DNA from: Heterobasidion occidentale
Taxonomy: Eukaryota > Basidiomycota > Agaricomycetes > Russulales > Bondarzewiaceae
Length of the DNA: 64,000 bases
Assembly: GCA_039111635.1 (NCBI GenBank)
Contig: JBCAQO010000004.1
Span: forward strand, 434,001-498,000
Reading direction: 5' to 3'
Each line of letters begins with the position of its first letter. The stretch's first letter is position 1. The position numbers and the translations under genes were made by a program. This document shows positions 55,316 through 64,000 of this stretch, piece after piece. The notes beneath the pieces are model-generated. The model saw only the letters and a program-made list of their open reading frames with translations, was not told the origin of the DNA and ran no database searches.

Positions 55316-57231
55316 CTACGCAGTCATATGCCATATGCTTGTGCGGACGGAAAGACCGTAAGTTCCAGTGCTAATCTCAGGCGCGGGCGCGTCGAGTACC
55401 ATCAGCGCCTGGAGGACGGTGCACACATCACATAGCGCAGAGATGCGCTGTTCGTGAAGGATACGCGGGCGTAGATCATCGTAGAGGTGATCGCACAGAG
55501 TTTCGAGGTATGCGCTGTCCTCGACAGTAGGACAAGCCCGATGTGCCGAAGGGGAGGGGGAGTCTATGCGTTAGCGATCAGTTAGCGAAGATCGACTGTA
55601 GAACGTACTAGAGATGGTCCTCGCCCGAGGCGAAGAACGACCTATGGAGTTCGAATTCGTCCGTGCATAGCTGCTTGAGATAGCTGCATCCGGCTCGTGT
55701 CTGACACGCATACATCGATTAATTCGTAAATATCGACAAGCTCCCTCAAAAAAGTTGATAAATAGTGAAAGCATAGACGACTCACCAACTCGACCACCTC
55801 AGCCCTCCCAGGCTCCAGTCCCTTCACCTCCTCCGCGATTCTAGCTACCAACAAGCTCCTCCGAGCGCTGAAGTATGCAGCATGGCACTCATCGAGGAGG
55901 GAAGACAGAGATGCCGGGTGTGCCGCGGCGCGGCGCTCGAGCTCAGAGAGGAGCGGGGACAAGGTGGCAGCGACGGTTGCGAAACGTGTATAGAGCAGGT
56001 GAGACTGGGCAGTAGGGGACACGTCCTGTGAGGTTAAACCGCCATGCGTGAGACGGTCATGTAAGTGAAGAACAGGTTAGCAAACAGCTTAGATTCATAG
56101 AGAAGACTGCGACCACACATTCTCACTAAGTCGCCTCGCGACATCCTGCGCGAGCGCGCGAAGCGAACCAACGGCGTACATCTTGACGAGGGTCATAGCA
56201 CGTGTCATGCATTGCTCAAAACGGAGAAGGTAGATGTCTGCTTCCTTGTAATGGCGCTGTTCCAGAAAGAACCAGCGCGTAAATGTGAGACTCAGTGTGA
56301 AAATGATCGGGAGAGAGACCATACGTGACCCTTCAGAAACTCTATGCACACGTCGACACGCTCGACCATATACAAAAAGTCCGTTTGAAGGACGAGAGCC
56401 TCACCCGGATGGTTGAGCATGCGGGTCGCGTGCTCGAGCTCGGCGAAGTAGTCGAGGCGGGCGCCAAGCGCGTCTTGCAGCTCGAGGAGGGCATCCTGAT
56501 CGTATGAAGTCATCGTCAGCCGCAAACATATTGATATGCCAGATGATTCTGATAAAAAAGCAGGAGAAATCCAGAGATAGAGAACGCGTTGTGCGGACTA
56601 ACAGACTAACCCGTTCCTCCAACAACCTCTCGCACGCCTCCTTCATACTCTCGCCTCCCTCCTCAACGCGTCTCCACTCTTCCATCATCCTTGTGACCTC
56701 CTGATCGACCTCCTCCCCTCTCTCGACTAGCCGATCGCACAAGTCGAGGTGCCGCGCGAGCGCAGCGAGATGGGCGCGGAAGTGAGCCTCCTGTCCATGA
56801 GCGACGGCGCGGTCGAGAGAGGCGTGCCAGTCGTAGAATTGTTCCGGAGTGCGAATTGGGTGTGGTGGGTGTAGATGTGAGACTTGAGATTGGGAAGAAG
56901 GAGTTGGGGTAGATGGGCGGGACGATGGGAGTTTTGAAGGCAATGAGGCAAGCGGCGTGGACGGACGGGATGGACCAGCCTCGTTTTGTGGGAACTGGAA
57001 ACAATGTGAGCGACACGAGGGCATTGAAGACGCCAGACGCACTCTGAACGTGCTAGACGATTTCTCGACAGTGGCTTTCACGGCGGCGACACTCTTCAGC
57101 TGCACGTCGCCTAGCGGGGCCAGCGCCTCCCACTGCTCGACGCTGATTGTCGCGTGTGTTTGTGCAGGAGCAGATACCGGCGCCCGCCGCGGTGCCCCGC
57201 GCGCACCGACATTGGCCAATGTCGTGGACAT
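55316..57231 (-). pseudogene. COG3: Conserved oligomeric Golgi complex subunit 3, N-terminal part only
   Basis: ATG at 57231. Exons read ATISVEQWEALAPLGDVQLKS, TPEQFYDWHASLDRAVAHGQE, LCDRLVERGEEVDQEVTRMM, LGARLDYFAELEHATRMLNH with FLYMVERVDVCIEFLKGH, YLLRFEQCMTRAMTLVKMYA, LLYTRFATVAATLSPLLSEL, LDECHAAYFSARRSLLV, QLCTDEFELHRSFFASGEDH and LCDHLYDDLRPRILHEQRIS, all typical of Cog3/Sec34. The COG complex tethers retrograde vesicles at the Golgi. After ISTGTYGLSV the frame turns to unrelated sequence and stops at 55316. The family is about 750-900 residues and less than half is present. COG3 is normally essential, so a full copy may be elsewhere or the assembly is broken here. Confidence 0.78.
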
Positions 57232-57275
57232 CGTTGTCGGCGTCGAGGAGTGTGTGACGTGACGTCACCTTCTCT
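57232..57275. promoter_or_regulatory. Divergent COG3/ELP6 promoter with a CRE
   Basis: Only 44 bp lie between the two start codons. They contain TGACGT (57255-57260) overlapping a perfect ATF/CREB palindrome TGACGTCA (57260-57267). Such sites bind bZIP factors of the ATF/CREB type. With the start codons this close, 5' leaders must be very short or overlap. Confidence 0.6.
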
Positions 57276-58434
57276 ATGCTCTTCCCCTCCGCACCCATCG
57301 CCGGCCAACTTGTGCTCGCTGCGCCTGCCGACTTTCTGCTCCACCAAATTCTCGCTGCGTACATCAAGGCCACTGCCTATGACGGTGCCAGCACGAGGTC
57401 GAAGGCGGTTCTAGTTTCGGCGTCGGAGCCGTTGGCGAGATGGAAGGCGGTCGCGGCGCGGTCGGTAAGTACGTGTCTTTTGCTGCGAGTGATGAGTACT
57501 CACTTTTACTAGAACCTAAATCTGACGCAGAAAATCGAAGACCAGTCACTCGTCCTCCTGGACGTCCCACCAAACGGCCCTTCGACCCTGCGCCCGCTCC
57601 TCGATCGCGTCCGATCCACCGTCCACGCCCTTCGCGGTGCTGAGCCAAACCCTGTCTCTAGCCACCCGACGCCAAATTCATCGCCAGTGCTCGTCATCGT
57701 CGACGATATTGCTGCACTTTCATGGATTGGCCATCCATCGTCTGACGTTACCCGCTTCCTCCGCGCCCTCACCGCCCTCTGTGCTCAGGTCAATCCTCTA
57801 TCTTTTTTTGTCGCTCTGCTTCACCACCTCTCGCTCTGTTATGCTGACACCCCGCTCACAGGAATATATCGCCCTCGTCGTCCGGCACCACGCTGTGATC
57901 CCCGACGAACCTAGCCAAGACGACCTCTTGCGCATTCTCCTCCAACTTTCCTCCCTCCACTTCGACGTTCTCCCTCTCGCAAGCGGCAAGAGCGGTGCCG
58001 TCAGCGGTCAGGCATGTCCCCCCACCTCCATCATTCTACTTTGAACTCACGGGCCCAACATATTCTCCTTCGCCTCGATCGTTTTCTCAATATATACGCG
58101 CGCTGATTACATTTACAGGTCGCCCTACATGCTGGACGCTCCCTCCACCCCGCCGCTTTCGCTCCCCCCCATCGCCCGCACCCGCGCCCTGCAGTATAGA
58201 CTCACCGACTCAGGCGCCGTCTTTTTTGAGGCGGGACGGGCGCCGCCGTCGTTTGACGGGCTTCGCTCGGTTCTCTCCTCCGCTGCCAAGAACGAATGTC
58301 AACCCAGTCGATCATTCTGTGCAGACCCTCCCAGGGCCGACAGCGGACGAGCCAGATGTTTTTTGCGATTAGAATGCCAAAAGGCATCCAATGAGCAGAC
58401 GTATGGGCAGCCGCAGTCACGGGAGTCCCGTTGA
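57276..58434 (+). CDS. ELP6: Elongator complex subunit Elp6 (one homopolymer frameshift)
   Basis: Exons 57276-57464, 57513-57788, 57862-58011 and 58119-58434. The protein has an Elp6/RecA-like fold without Walker motifs: LHQILAAYIKATAYDGASTR, VLLDVPPNGP, VLVIVDDIAALSWIGHPSSD (Walker-B-like strand), VVRHHAVIPDEPSQDDLLR, LSSLHFDVLPLASGKSGAVS, and ALQYRLTDSGAVFFEAG at the C-terminus. Elp4-Elp5-Elp6 form the ring of Elongator, which modifies wobble uridines of tRNA. The third intron starts GC (CAG|GCATGT), a GC-AG intron. A run of seven C at 58164-58170 puts the last exon out of frame; six would keep it in frame. Confidence 0.72.
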
Positions 58435-59180
58435 CCCTACGGCTTTGTTTCTTTCCAACGCACAGAGGCGAGCGTAGTCTCCCTCAAATGCATTTCTTTG
58501 AGAAACGAGATTCTCCTTCAATATCTCTGCAGGAGCGCATCAGTGTCAATGGTGAATAAAACCTCTGATTCCAACATCCTTAGCTCGTACATTCTGCACA
58601 CACACGTGAAGCCTCAGGTCCTACACTCCTATACACAGAACGCATGGCTTCTGTGTGAGGTCAGCCACGGAGGCTAGTACTACGCACCATTAAGCCGATT
58701 TCTGATGGTACGAGGCTCGTCATATCCAAGTCACGTTGCATGTTTTTCGTCGCATTCGTTATCGCTCAGCGTCGAGCTAACCTTGTGTTTAATATGTCGA
58801 GCATTGCAATGAAGGAGTCGGATACAAAGCACATGCTTTGTCCACTGCACAGTAGTAAGTGTGTACCAAAGAGAATATCAACGGTAAAAAAGAAGACTAT
58901 CAACGAGTAAATTGAGTAGATGCATAGGAGACTAGTGGATAAGGAAGCGGAAGGCAATGAAAGGCTGGATGGCATGTAAGCCTTGTCACAATTAAGTTGC
59001 GTGGTGAAACATGCGCCGATGGTCCCACATTAAATAGAGGGTAGGATCATAGATGGTGGCTGAAAAAGATAAAAATACAGAACCAAATGATGGGGCTTTT
59101 ATGGACAATGTGCGCCGTGATGAAGGGCTGTGATAGATGAGATGCATTGGGAAGATGATTGAATGGTAGATGGCGTGGTG
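58435..59180. other. No gene seen; 3' flank of ELP6
   Basis: A hydrophobic minus-strand frame at 58766-58975 is the only open stretch. It has low-complexity Leu/Ser/Phe composition with no sign of conservation, so I do not call it a gene. Confidence 0.4.
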
Positions 59181-60182
59181 TCAATTACACGGACAACGAC
59201 ACGAGAGAAATGAGACAACTAAACATGAAGTCGGGGACCAACCGCAGCTGCATCGAACACATTCAATGCCCATACAAACAAAAGTATCAAAGCATATCCC
59301 CAGCGACAACAACGCGTCCCGTGGCCAACGCGCTCCTCGTCCTACTGAGCTTCTTTGTCTGTGGGAGGCCGCTCGCGCTTTAACGGCTTTACGATCGCGG
59401 TGGCGTATCGTAAGTGTTGCCACGAGCTGTGGCATAGTGTACACAGTCAGTGCGTCTGGCGCGACTGGTATCGATCGTGCGGAGGAAGGAAGGGGAGCAT
59501 GGCGTCGCGACATGGGCGGTGGCAAGGATACGATGCTGAAAGGAGAAGATGTGATAACAGATGCTTCGGGAGGAGGAGGCGGTAATATCGTAGGAGGCGG
59601 CGAAAGGACTGCGGGGGAGTGAATGAGAGCTGGGATAGCCGTCGGGAGCAATGTCTCCATCGGGTGACTAGGAGTGATGTCCATTGAAAGGTCTTCAACA
59701 ACACCCACGGGATTCGAAGTCCTCGGTCGATCAGGCACATCTACACTCCTGTCGTCCAATAAAACGGGGCTACATCCTTGGTCCACCAGCCACTGCCAGA
59801 GTCGAGCAACGAGCAATTCCTCCTGTGCCTTCAGCATTACTGGGCCGTCGTCATTGGCTCTCACGCTCTTCATCTCCACGTCTGTATTCTGCGCGCTAGG
59901 CCTGTTGAGCTCTCTGGCACGCTTCATCCGACAGACGATGCTGCGATGGACGGCAGCAGTGAACATTAGCTCGGCAGTGACGCGCTTGCCACGCTTGAGC
60001 CGTTTCTGGCTGCGCACAGCTCCGATCGCGCTCGACTGGCTGGCGCTGCGTTGGCGTGTGACACCAGGAAGAGGCAGAGCTTTGCGGCGCGGCGCGAAGG
60101 AGGAGTGGGACGGTGGCGTCTGGCATCGTTGCCTCGGCGCGTCGAGCGGGAGCGCCCGTTTCGGTCGCGATAAAGAGTCCAT
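59181..60182 (-). CDS. Hypothetical nuclear-type protein
   Basis: A 333-codon minus-strand frame. Basic N-terminus (RSQKRLKRGKR, a nuclear localisation type), then a helical block ELMFTAAVHRSIVCRMKRAREL, a short conserved-looking motif LLVARLWQWLVDQG, and a Pro-rich, low-complexity C-terminal half. Near 59395 another frame (AVKPLKRERPPTDKEAQ, then stop) looks more natural than the annotated end, so a splice or indel may shorten the protein to about 270 residues. Family not recognised. Confidence 0.5.
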   Translation of the reverse strand: MDSLSRPKRALPLDAPRQRCQTPPSHSSFAPRRKALPLPGVTRQRSASQSSAIGAVRSQKRLKRGKRVTAELMFTAAVHRSIVCRMKRARELNRPSAQNTDVEMKSVRANDDGPVMLKAQEELLVARLWQWLVDQGCSPVLLDDRSVDVPDRPRTSNPVGVVEDLSMDITPSHPMETLLPTAIPALIHSPAVLSPPPTILPPPPPEASVITSSPFSIVSLPPPMSRRHAPLPSSARSIPVAPDALTVYTMPQLVATLTIRHRDRKAVKARAASHRQRSSVGRGARWPRDALLSLGICFDTFVCMGIECVRCSCGWSPTSCLVVSFLSCRCPCN

Positions 60183-60866
60183 CGGTAGAGCAGACGAGAT
60201 GAAAGGGTCAGGGTGGTTGTTGGTAGGGAAAGGAATGATATGGTGCTAGGTTCGCAATGGGGGCGCGCACATGCGCTGGAGAGTGCGACGGTAGGCGACG
60301 CCTTGCTATTCCAAGACGAGAGACTGGACGGGGTCAGACGCGTTGAGAGAAGCGTTAGTGTTGTCGATAAGAGCGGAGCGCGACGTGAAGAGCGACTTGC
60401 GGTAGTCGGCACGAATTAAGGATTGGAGGTGAAACATGATTGCAGAAGATTTATTGATGAATATTCGTTGCGAGCGACGCCCGACGTGGCTTGCTCCAAC
60501 AAGAAAGAAAAAGTGGTGGTGGTCTCGTGGTTCGGAGACAACAACAATGAGCGGAACGAGCGGGAACGGGTAAAGGAGGTGAGATTAGGTAATTTTTGCC
60601 TTGAAGGTCATGCACTTTCGGTACATACAAATATGTGACTCCACCGCCCGCTCCGGTGCACAATTCAATGGTTTAATCACGGCCGCGCTACGACTCTAGT
60701 TCGTGACGTCTTGCTCAAGTCGATGGTGCGGGTACGCAGTTGCCGGTCTTGAACACATAGCACACGTCGTCTAGCACCATCCTACTGCCTGCACGCTATC
60801 AGAAACACAGAAATCGGAGCCGCCGCCGAGACAAGGGACAAGACGCGCGACGCACTGGCCTGCGCC

Positions 60867-61786
60867 TCACGTCGCGGTGTTGTACGTCACGAACTCCTCT
60901 TTCACGACGTCGCGGAGGCCCTCCTGGATCTTGTGCTGTATGACCTGGTCAAGGCCCTCCTTGATGACGTCTCGCGTGTCACGCTGCCCACTCTCACGCG
61001 CGACGCGCCGTACGACCTCCTCAAAGCAGTCGCGTGCGGTGCGGTCGATGTGCGCCTCGAGCCTTCGATACACCTCGTCCAATTTATCCTCTAGCGCGTG
61101 AATGAGGATGCAAACGAGCCGTGGTTAGTCGCACCCACGTGAGATTTGGGTGACTAAAAAAGCAAGCTACGGACCGTGCGCAACACGAGCATCTAGAACC
61201 GCCTGGCGGTATTTCGACGCCAGTGCGACCGAGCGTTCATCTCATCTACAATAATTACACCATGTCAGCGAAAACCACATGCGCGCTCGCACGAGCGAGG
61301 ATGGCGAGAACGCACTCCAGATCTCGCGATATTTCCACTCCTGCACGGGCGGCTTGCAACCTGCGGCTCGCAGATGAATCGTAAAGAAAGATGAACGACG
61401 ACGTAGATCTAGACTCAGTCTAGCGAGATGTTACAACGCACGTGCCGGGCCATATTACCGCTTGCAGCAGCCTGTATTTGTACTTCGACGCCTGTGCGAC
61501 GGCTGTGACGCCGACCTTACCGTGTCCTGAGCGCAAGGGGGGGCGCGGTGCGAGCGATGCATGAGCTCAGAATGGCACGCGTCAGGAGAGGCCTACGACC
61601 TGAGCAGAGAGACGAACGGTGTAGCTTGAGGACCTTGCATTCGTACAAGCTGGCAGCGCAGATGTCCTCATCGGTCGGCGGGTCATGCGGCGGGTCTAGT
61701 GCGGGGACGTTCACCTCAGCGGGGAGGGGATCGGGAGGTTGAACGGAGTAAGGGGGCGAGACGATGGCTTCAGGGTCTGTGTTCAT
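60867..61786 (-). CDS. Hypothetical small coiled-coil protein, multi-exon
   Basis: ATG at 61786 opens an acidic Pro-rich segment (PPDPLPAEVNVPALDPPHDP, TDEDICAASLYECKV). An internal exon near 61240-61175 reads ERSVALASKYRQAVLDARVAH. The last exon (61082-60867) reads LDEVYRRLEAHIDRTARDCF, RDTRDVIKEGLDQVIQHKIQ and ends VTYNTAT. The helical parts have heptad-like spacing. A second KY-type segment (AVAQASKYKYRLLQA) near 61480-61440 may be a further exon. Exon borders are not resolved. Family unknown. Confidence 0.45.
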
Positions 61787-62619
61787 GGTGGTCGTCTAGA
61801 ACGGTGGTGTTGAACGAATGGCATCTGCCGTGTTAACCAACACACGCTATTTGTCCGTGGCGATAAGCAGCGGGATGAGTGAAACTCTTCCGAAATAGCA
61901 ACTCGCTTCAGTCAGTGAGCCAAAAACATCGATACATATGATCGTCAAATCGTGCACTGTCCATCACGATTAGATCCACGCTCTCTCCAAAGATTTCGCC
62001 CACACGTCGTGTGGGTGAACTGGGCCATGGTGAAAAGATATAATCTCTTCTCCGAAAGGAGACAATTTGCAGGATTGTGGTATATATACAAGAAATAAAT
62101 AAAACATGATCTAACTACAGGAGGAGGTACCTAGAAAGTAGCTATGAGCGGGATCCCGTATATATGTGAAACAACTCTCTGATAGTACAGAATGGGGGTA
62201 GAAGGAGGTCACAACCTCGCACATGGCGTGTATGACGGGGTGCTACAGAAAGTGGTCGGAGAGTGTCGCTGTGTCTCCGCAGATATGACCCCTCCAAATC
62301 GGACTCGGCGTCGACATAATGGAAAGGTTGTACGCACTTTGTGAATCAGACCAATCCCTCGCTATTAACCCACCTCAGACCAGTCTAGCTGCTCCCGCAT
62401 GACGCCGCGAAATCGTCCACGTCGCGGCGTGGTGATGATGCCGATGCATGAAGTGTGTGTGCGTGTGCGGGTCGTAGTTCTCGTGGCGCTTGAAGTTGTC
62501 TAGTACTCGCTCTTGTGCTCTGTTTGGCCAAGGTATGTTGGGAGGGCCGTTTGCGATGTCAAAAGACATGATGGGGGCAGGGGTGAGATGGTTTTGAAGG
62601 TGTCGCCAGCGAAGCCGGC
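61787..62619. other. No gene seen
   Basis: Open frames are short and unrecognised. AT-rich stretches near 62080-62110 contain TATATATAC and AATAAA-like sequences without a matching gene. Confidence 0.4.
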
Positions 62620-62722
62620 GGCCGCGTGCTGTCTGCGGCAGCTTGGCTCGCCACAACACCCAAATTCACCTTCAGCGAATTTGGGCTGTGGCGAGCCAAG
62701 CTGCCGCAGACAGCACGCGGCC
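62620..62722. repeat. Foldback: near-perfect 103-bp inverted repeat
   Basis: Left arm 62620-62667 (starts GGCCGCGTGCTGTCTGCGGC, ends CCCAAATTC) and right arm 62677-62722 (starts GAATTTGGG, ends GCACGCGGCC) are reverse complements apart from a 2-3 nt indel; the loop is 9 nt. It could be a small foldback transposon or a hairpin RNA source. No target duplication could be defined. Confidence 0.9.
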
Positions 62723-64000
62723 GTTTCTAAAACCTGAGCATGTTGTGTCGTGGGGCCCTAAGTATCGTGTGCGACGGCATACACCGTGCGCTATTTTCTC
62801 GCTATAGAATACTGTGGGGACAGTGATTGTTGAAAGGGAGGGAACGTCAGCCAAGGGGTCGAGGGGAGCGTGGGGTCGAGGGTCGAGCGCGTGAGGGGCA
62901 CCGACGGTGATGCAGGACGAGGAAGGGCCATTCAGAAAGGTCGAGGGTGGGATTGTCGATAGTCGAGGGTAAGGAATAAGTGTTAGTGGGATTACGGGGT
63001 GTACATGGGGTCAGGTTATCGAGCATACACGGAGTTTCAGCGGTGGTGAGGAGTGGGCAAAGGCAAGGTAGGCAAGAGGTATATACGCACGGAGAGGGTC
63101 CAAAGAAAGGAGCGCGCGTGGGGTCGTGGAGACAAGCTTGCATGAGGTCGAGCCCGCAAACATCTACAATCAAAAGGGTTGAGGCAACGGGGGTGAATGG
63201 CGGCTAGGCATGCGCTCGAGGGGACGAGCAATGTGCGGCGTCTGGGCAGTGATGCAGGAAGAGGACGGATGTGCCGGCACTGAGCGGCGGCCATACGTGG
63301 GATCAAGAGGGTGTCTGCAGATGTTGATTATGGGCTTGGGCGCATGCGTAAGCTTGAGGGCGGAATTGACATCGAGTTCGAGCGCACTAGGTGGCGGGCG
63401 TGTGGGCGTGTGTGGGGTCAAGGCGCAGGGCAAGGGGGCGGTTGACGAAGAAGGAGCGCGCAGAAAGCATGAGAGCAAGAGGGGCATGTGTGCGGCGAGA
63501 AACTGGTACGATGAGGAACAACAGCTCACCTTCGGATCTCTTGGCCTGAACGGTGGGCTTGCATACATGATCGATGTCCTCGTCGTCTGTGCCCGTGTTT
63601 TGTCCTAGCTCGTTTGTCTGCCACCGCCGGTCCTCTGCAAACCGGTCTTCTCCCTCCTCGCTGATGCGCTCAGCTCCAAGGGAAATGATGCTTCAAGAGG
63701 GGAAGTCAGAAGATAGGAGCTATGCCTCCGTTGTCGGCCATCGTCGTATCAGAGTTGGTAGGCGAGGTCGACTAGAAAATAGACATAGTGAAGCAGTGAG
63801 TTCATCGCATGTGACCATTGTCCCAGACGTTTACTATATATATTTCGCTCCTTTTTTCCGTTCTCGCGGAACTCGGTCTGCCTCTATCGATGATAGCGCT
63901 CCTTCTTCTGGATATCTCTTGCTTATAAAATGATGCATGCTATGGCACTTCCATTCTTTCACCTGCCATCGCAGTTTGGAGCGGTATGGCGGCGGCGGCG
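62723..64000. other. No gene supported to the window end
   Basis: Several GC-rich frames on both strands overlap each other and lack domain content, codon pattern or credible splice sites. A TATATATAT-type stretch near 63836 and a TATAAAA near 63923 might be promoter parts of a gene starting beyond the edge. Confidence 0.35.

Noticed and set aside
58766..58975. Small membrane protein gene on the minus strand
   Set aside because: Hydrophobic low-complexity frame without conservation signs, promoter context or splice support.
63170..63933. Overlapping 119-132 codon ORFs on both strands
   Set aside because: GC-rich shadow frames without domains; they cannot all be real and none has supporting evidence.
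1..64000. tRNA genes
   Set aside because: I looked for B-box-like GGTTCGA words with matching A-box and acceptor stems and found none that folds. A tRNAscan run would be decisive.

Overview
The window is nuclear DNA of a filamentous basidiomycete, most likely an Agaricomycete. The evidence is many 50-65 nt GT-AG introns in the host genes, an agaricomycete-type sesquiterpene synthase, and a repeat load dominated by Ty3/gypsy and DIRS-like retroelements. No genus can be named from the sequence. One run of exactly 100 N (31007-31106) marks an assembly gap.

Positions 1-33 kb are a retrotransposon graveyard. From left to right they hold: a minus-strand Ty3/gypsy element cut by the window edge (1-4506); a DIRS-like tyrosine-recombinase element (about 5868-10990) whose pol gene is split by a solo LTR (8147-9373) with a CCGG duplication; a decayed DDE-transposase-like relic (about 11770-12978); and a nested stack. 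In the stack, Gypsy-A copy 1 (minus strand, 3' LTR 12979-13812, body to 19812) lies in the transposase relic. It carries a solo LTR of its own family (15056-15899, duplication ATGGG) and is broken in its RT gene by Gypsy-A copy 2 (plus strand, 5' LTR 19813-20646, body to 28030). Copy 2 is in turn interrupted by a Gypsy-B element (LTR 28031-29112, gag 29613 onward) that runs into the gap. Gypsy-A is the most unusual item here. It is a chromodomain element with a Tf1-like self-priming signature, a short membrane-spanning ORF overlapping the pol end, a TATA box, and a third gene of about 550 codons with a CCHC knuckle that reaches the polypurine tract.

From 31.1 to 34.9 kb there is mostly non-coding DNA with a 107-bp tandem duplication, a Tc1/mariner-type MITE (32866-33244, TA duplication) and a remnant of a P4-ATPase flippase.

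From 34.9 to about 61.8 kb lies a gene-dense host region: sesquiterpene synthase (+), squalene synthase (+, several indels), an RCC1-PHD protein (-), a FAD oxidoreductase (-), a mitochondrial ClpB/Hsp78 (+, indels), an ankyrin-RCC1-BTB protein of the IBtk type (-), an aminoglycoside-phosphotransferase-like gene (-, frameshifted), a truncated COG3 (-), Elongator subunit Elp6 (+), and two unrecognised genes (-). The sesquiterpene and squalene synthases both use farnesyl diphosphate and sit side by side. COG3 and ELP6 share a 44-bp divergent promoter with a perfect CRE. The last 2 kb hold a 103-bp foldback and nothing else that I can support.

Three host genes (terpene synthase, RCC1-PHD, FAD oxidoreductase) splice into uninterrupted frames, whereas squalene synthase, Hsp78, ELP6 and the phosphotransferase gene carry small indels, some in homopolymers. 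Assembly error and real decay cannot be separated from this sequence alone. Exon coordinates were worked out by hand from splice signals and family expectations.
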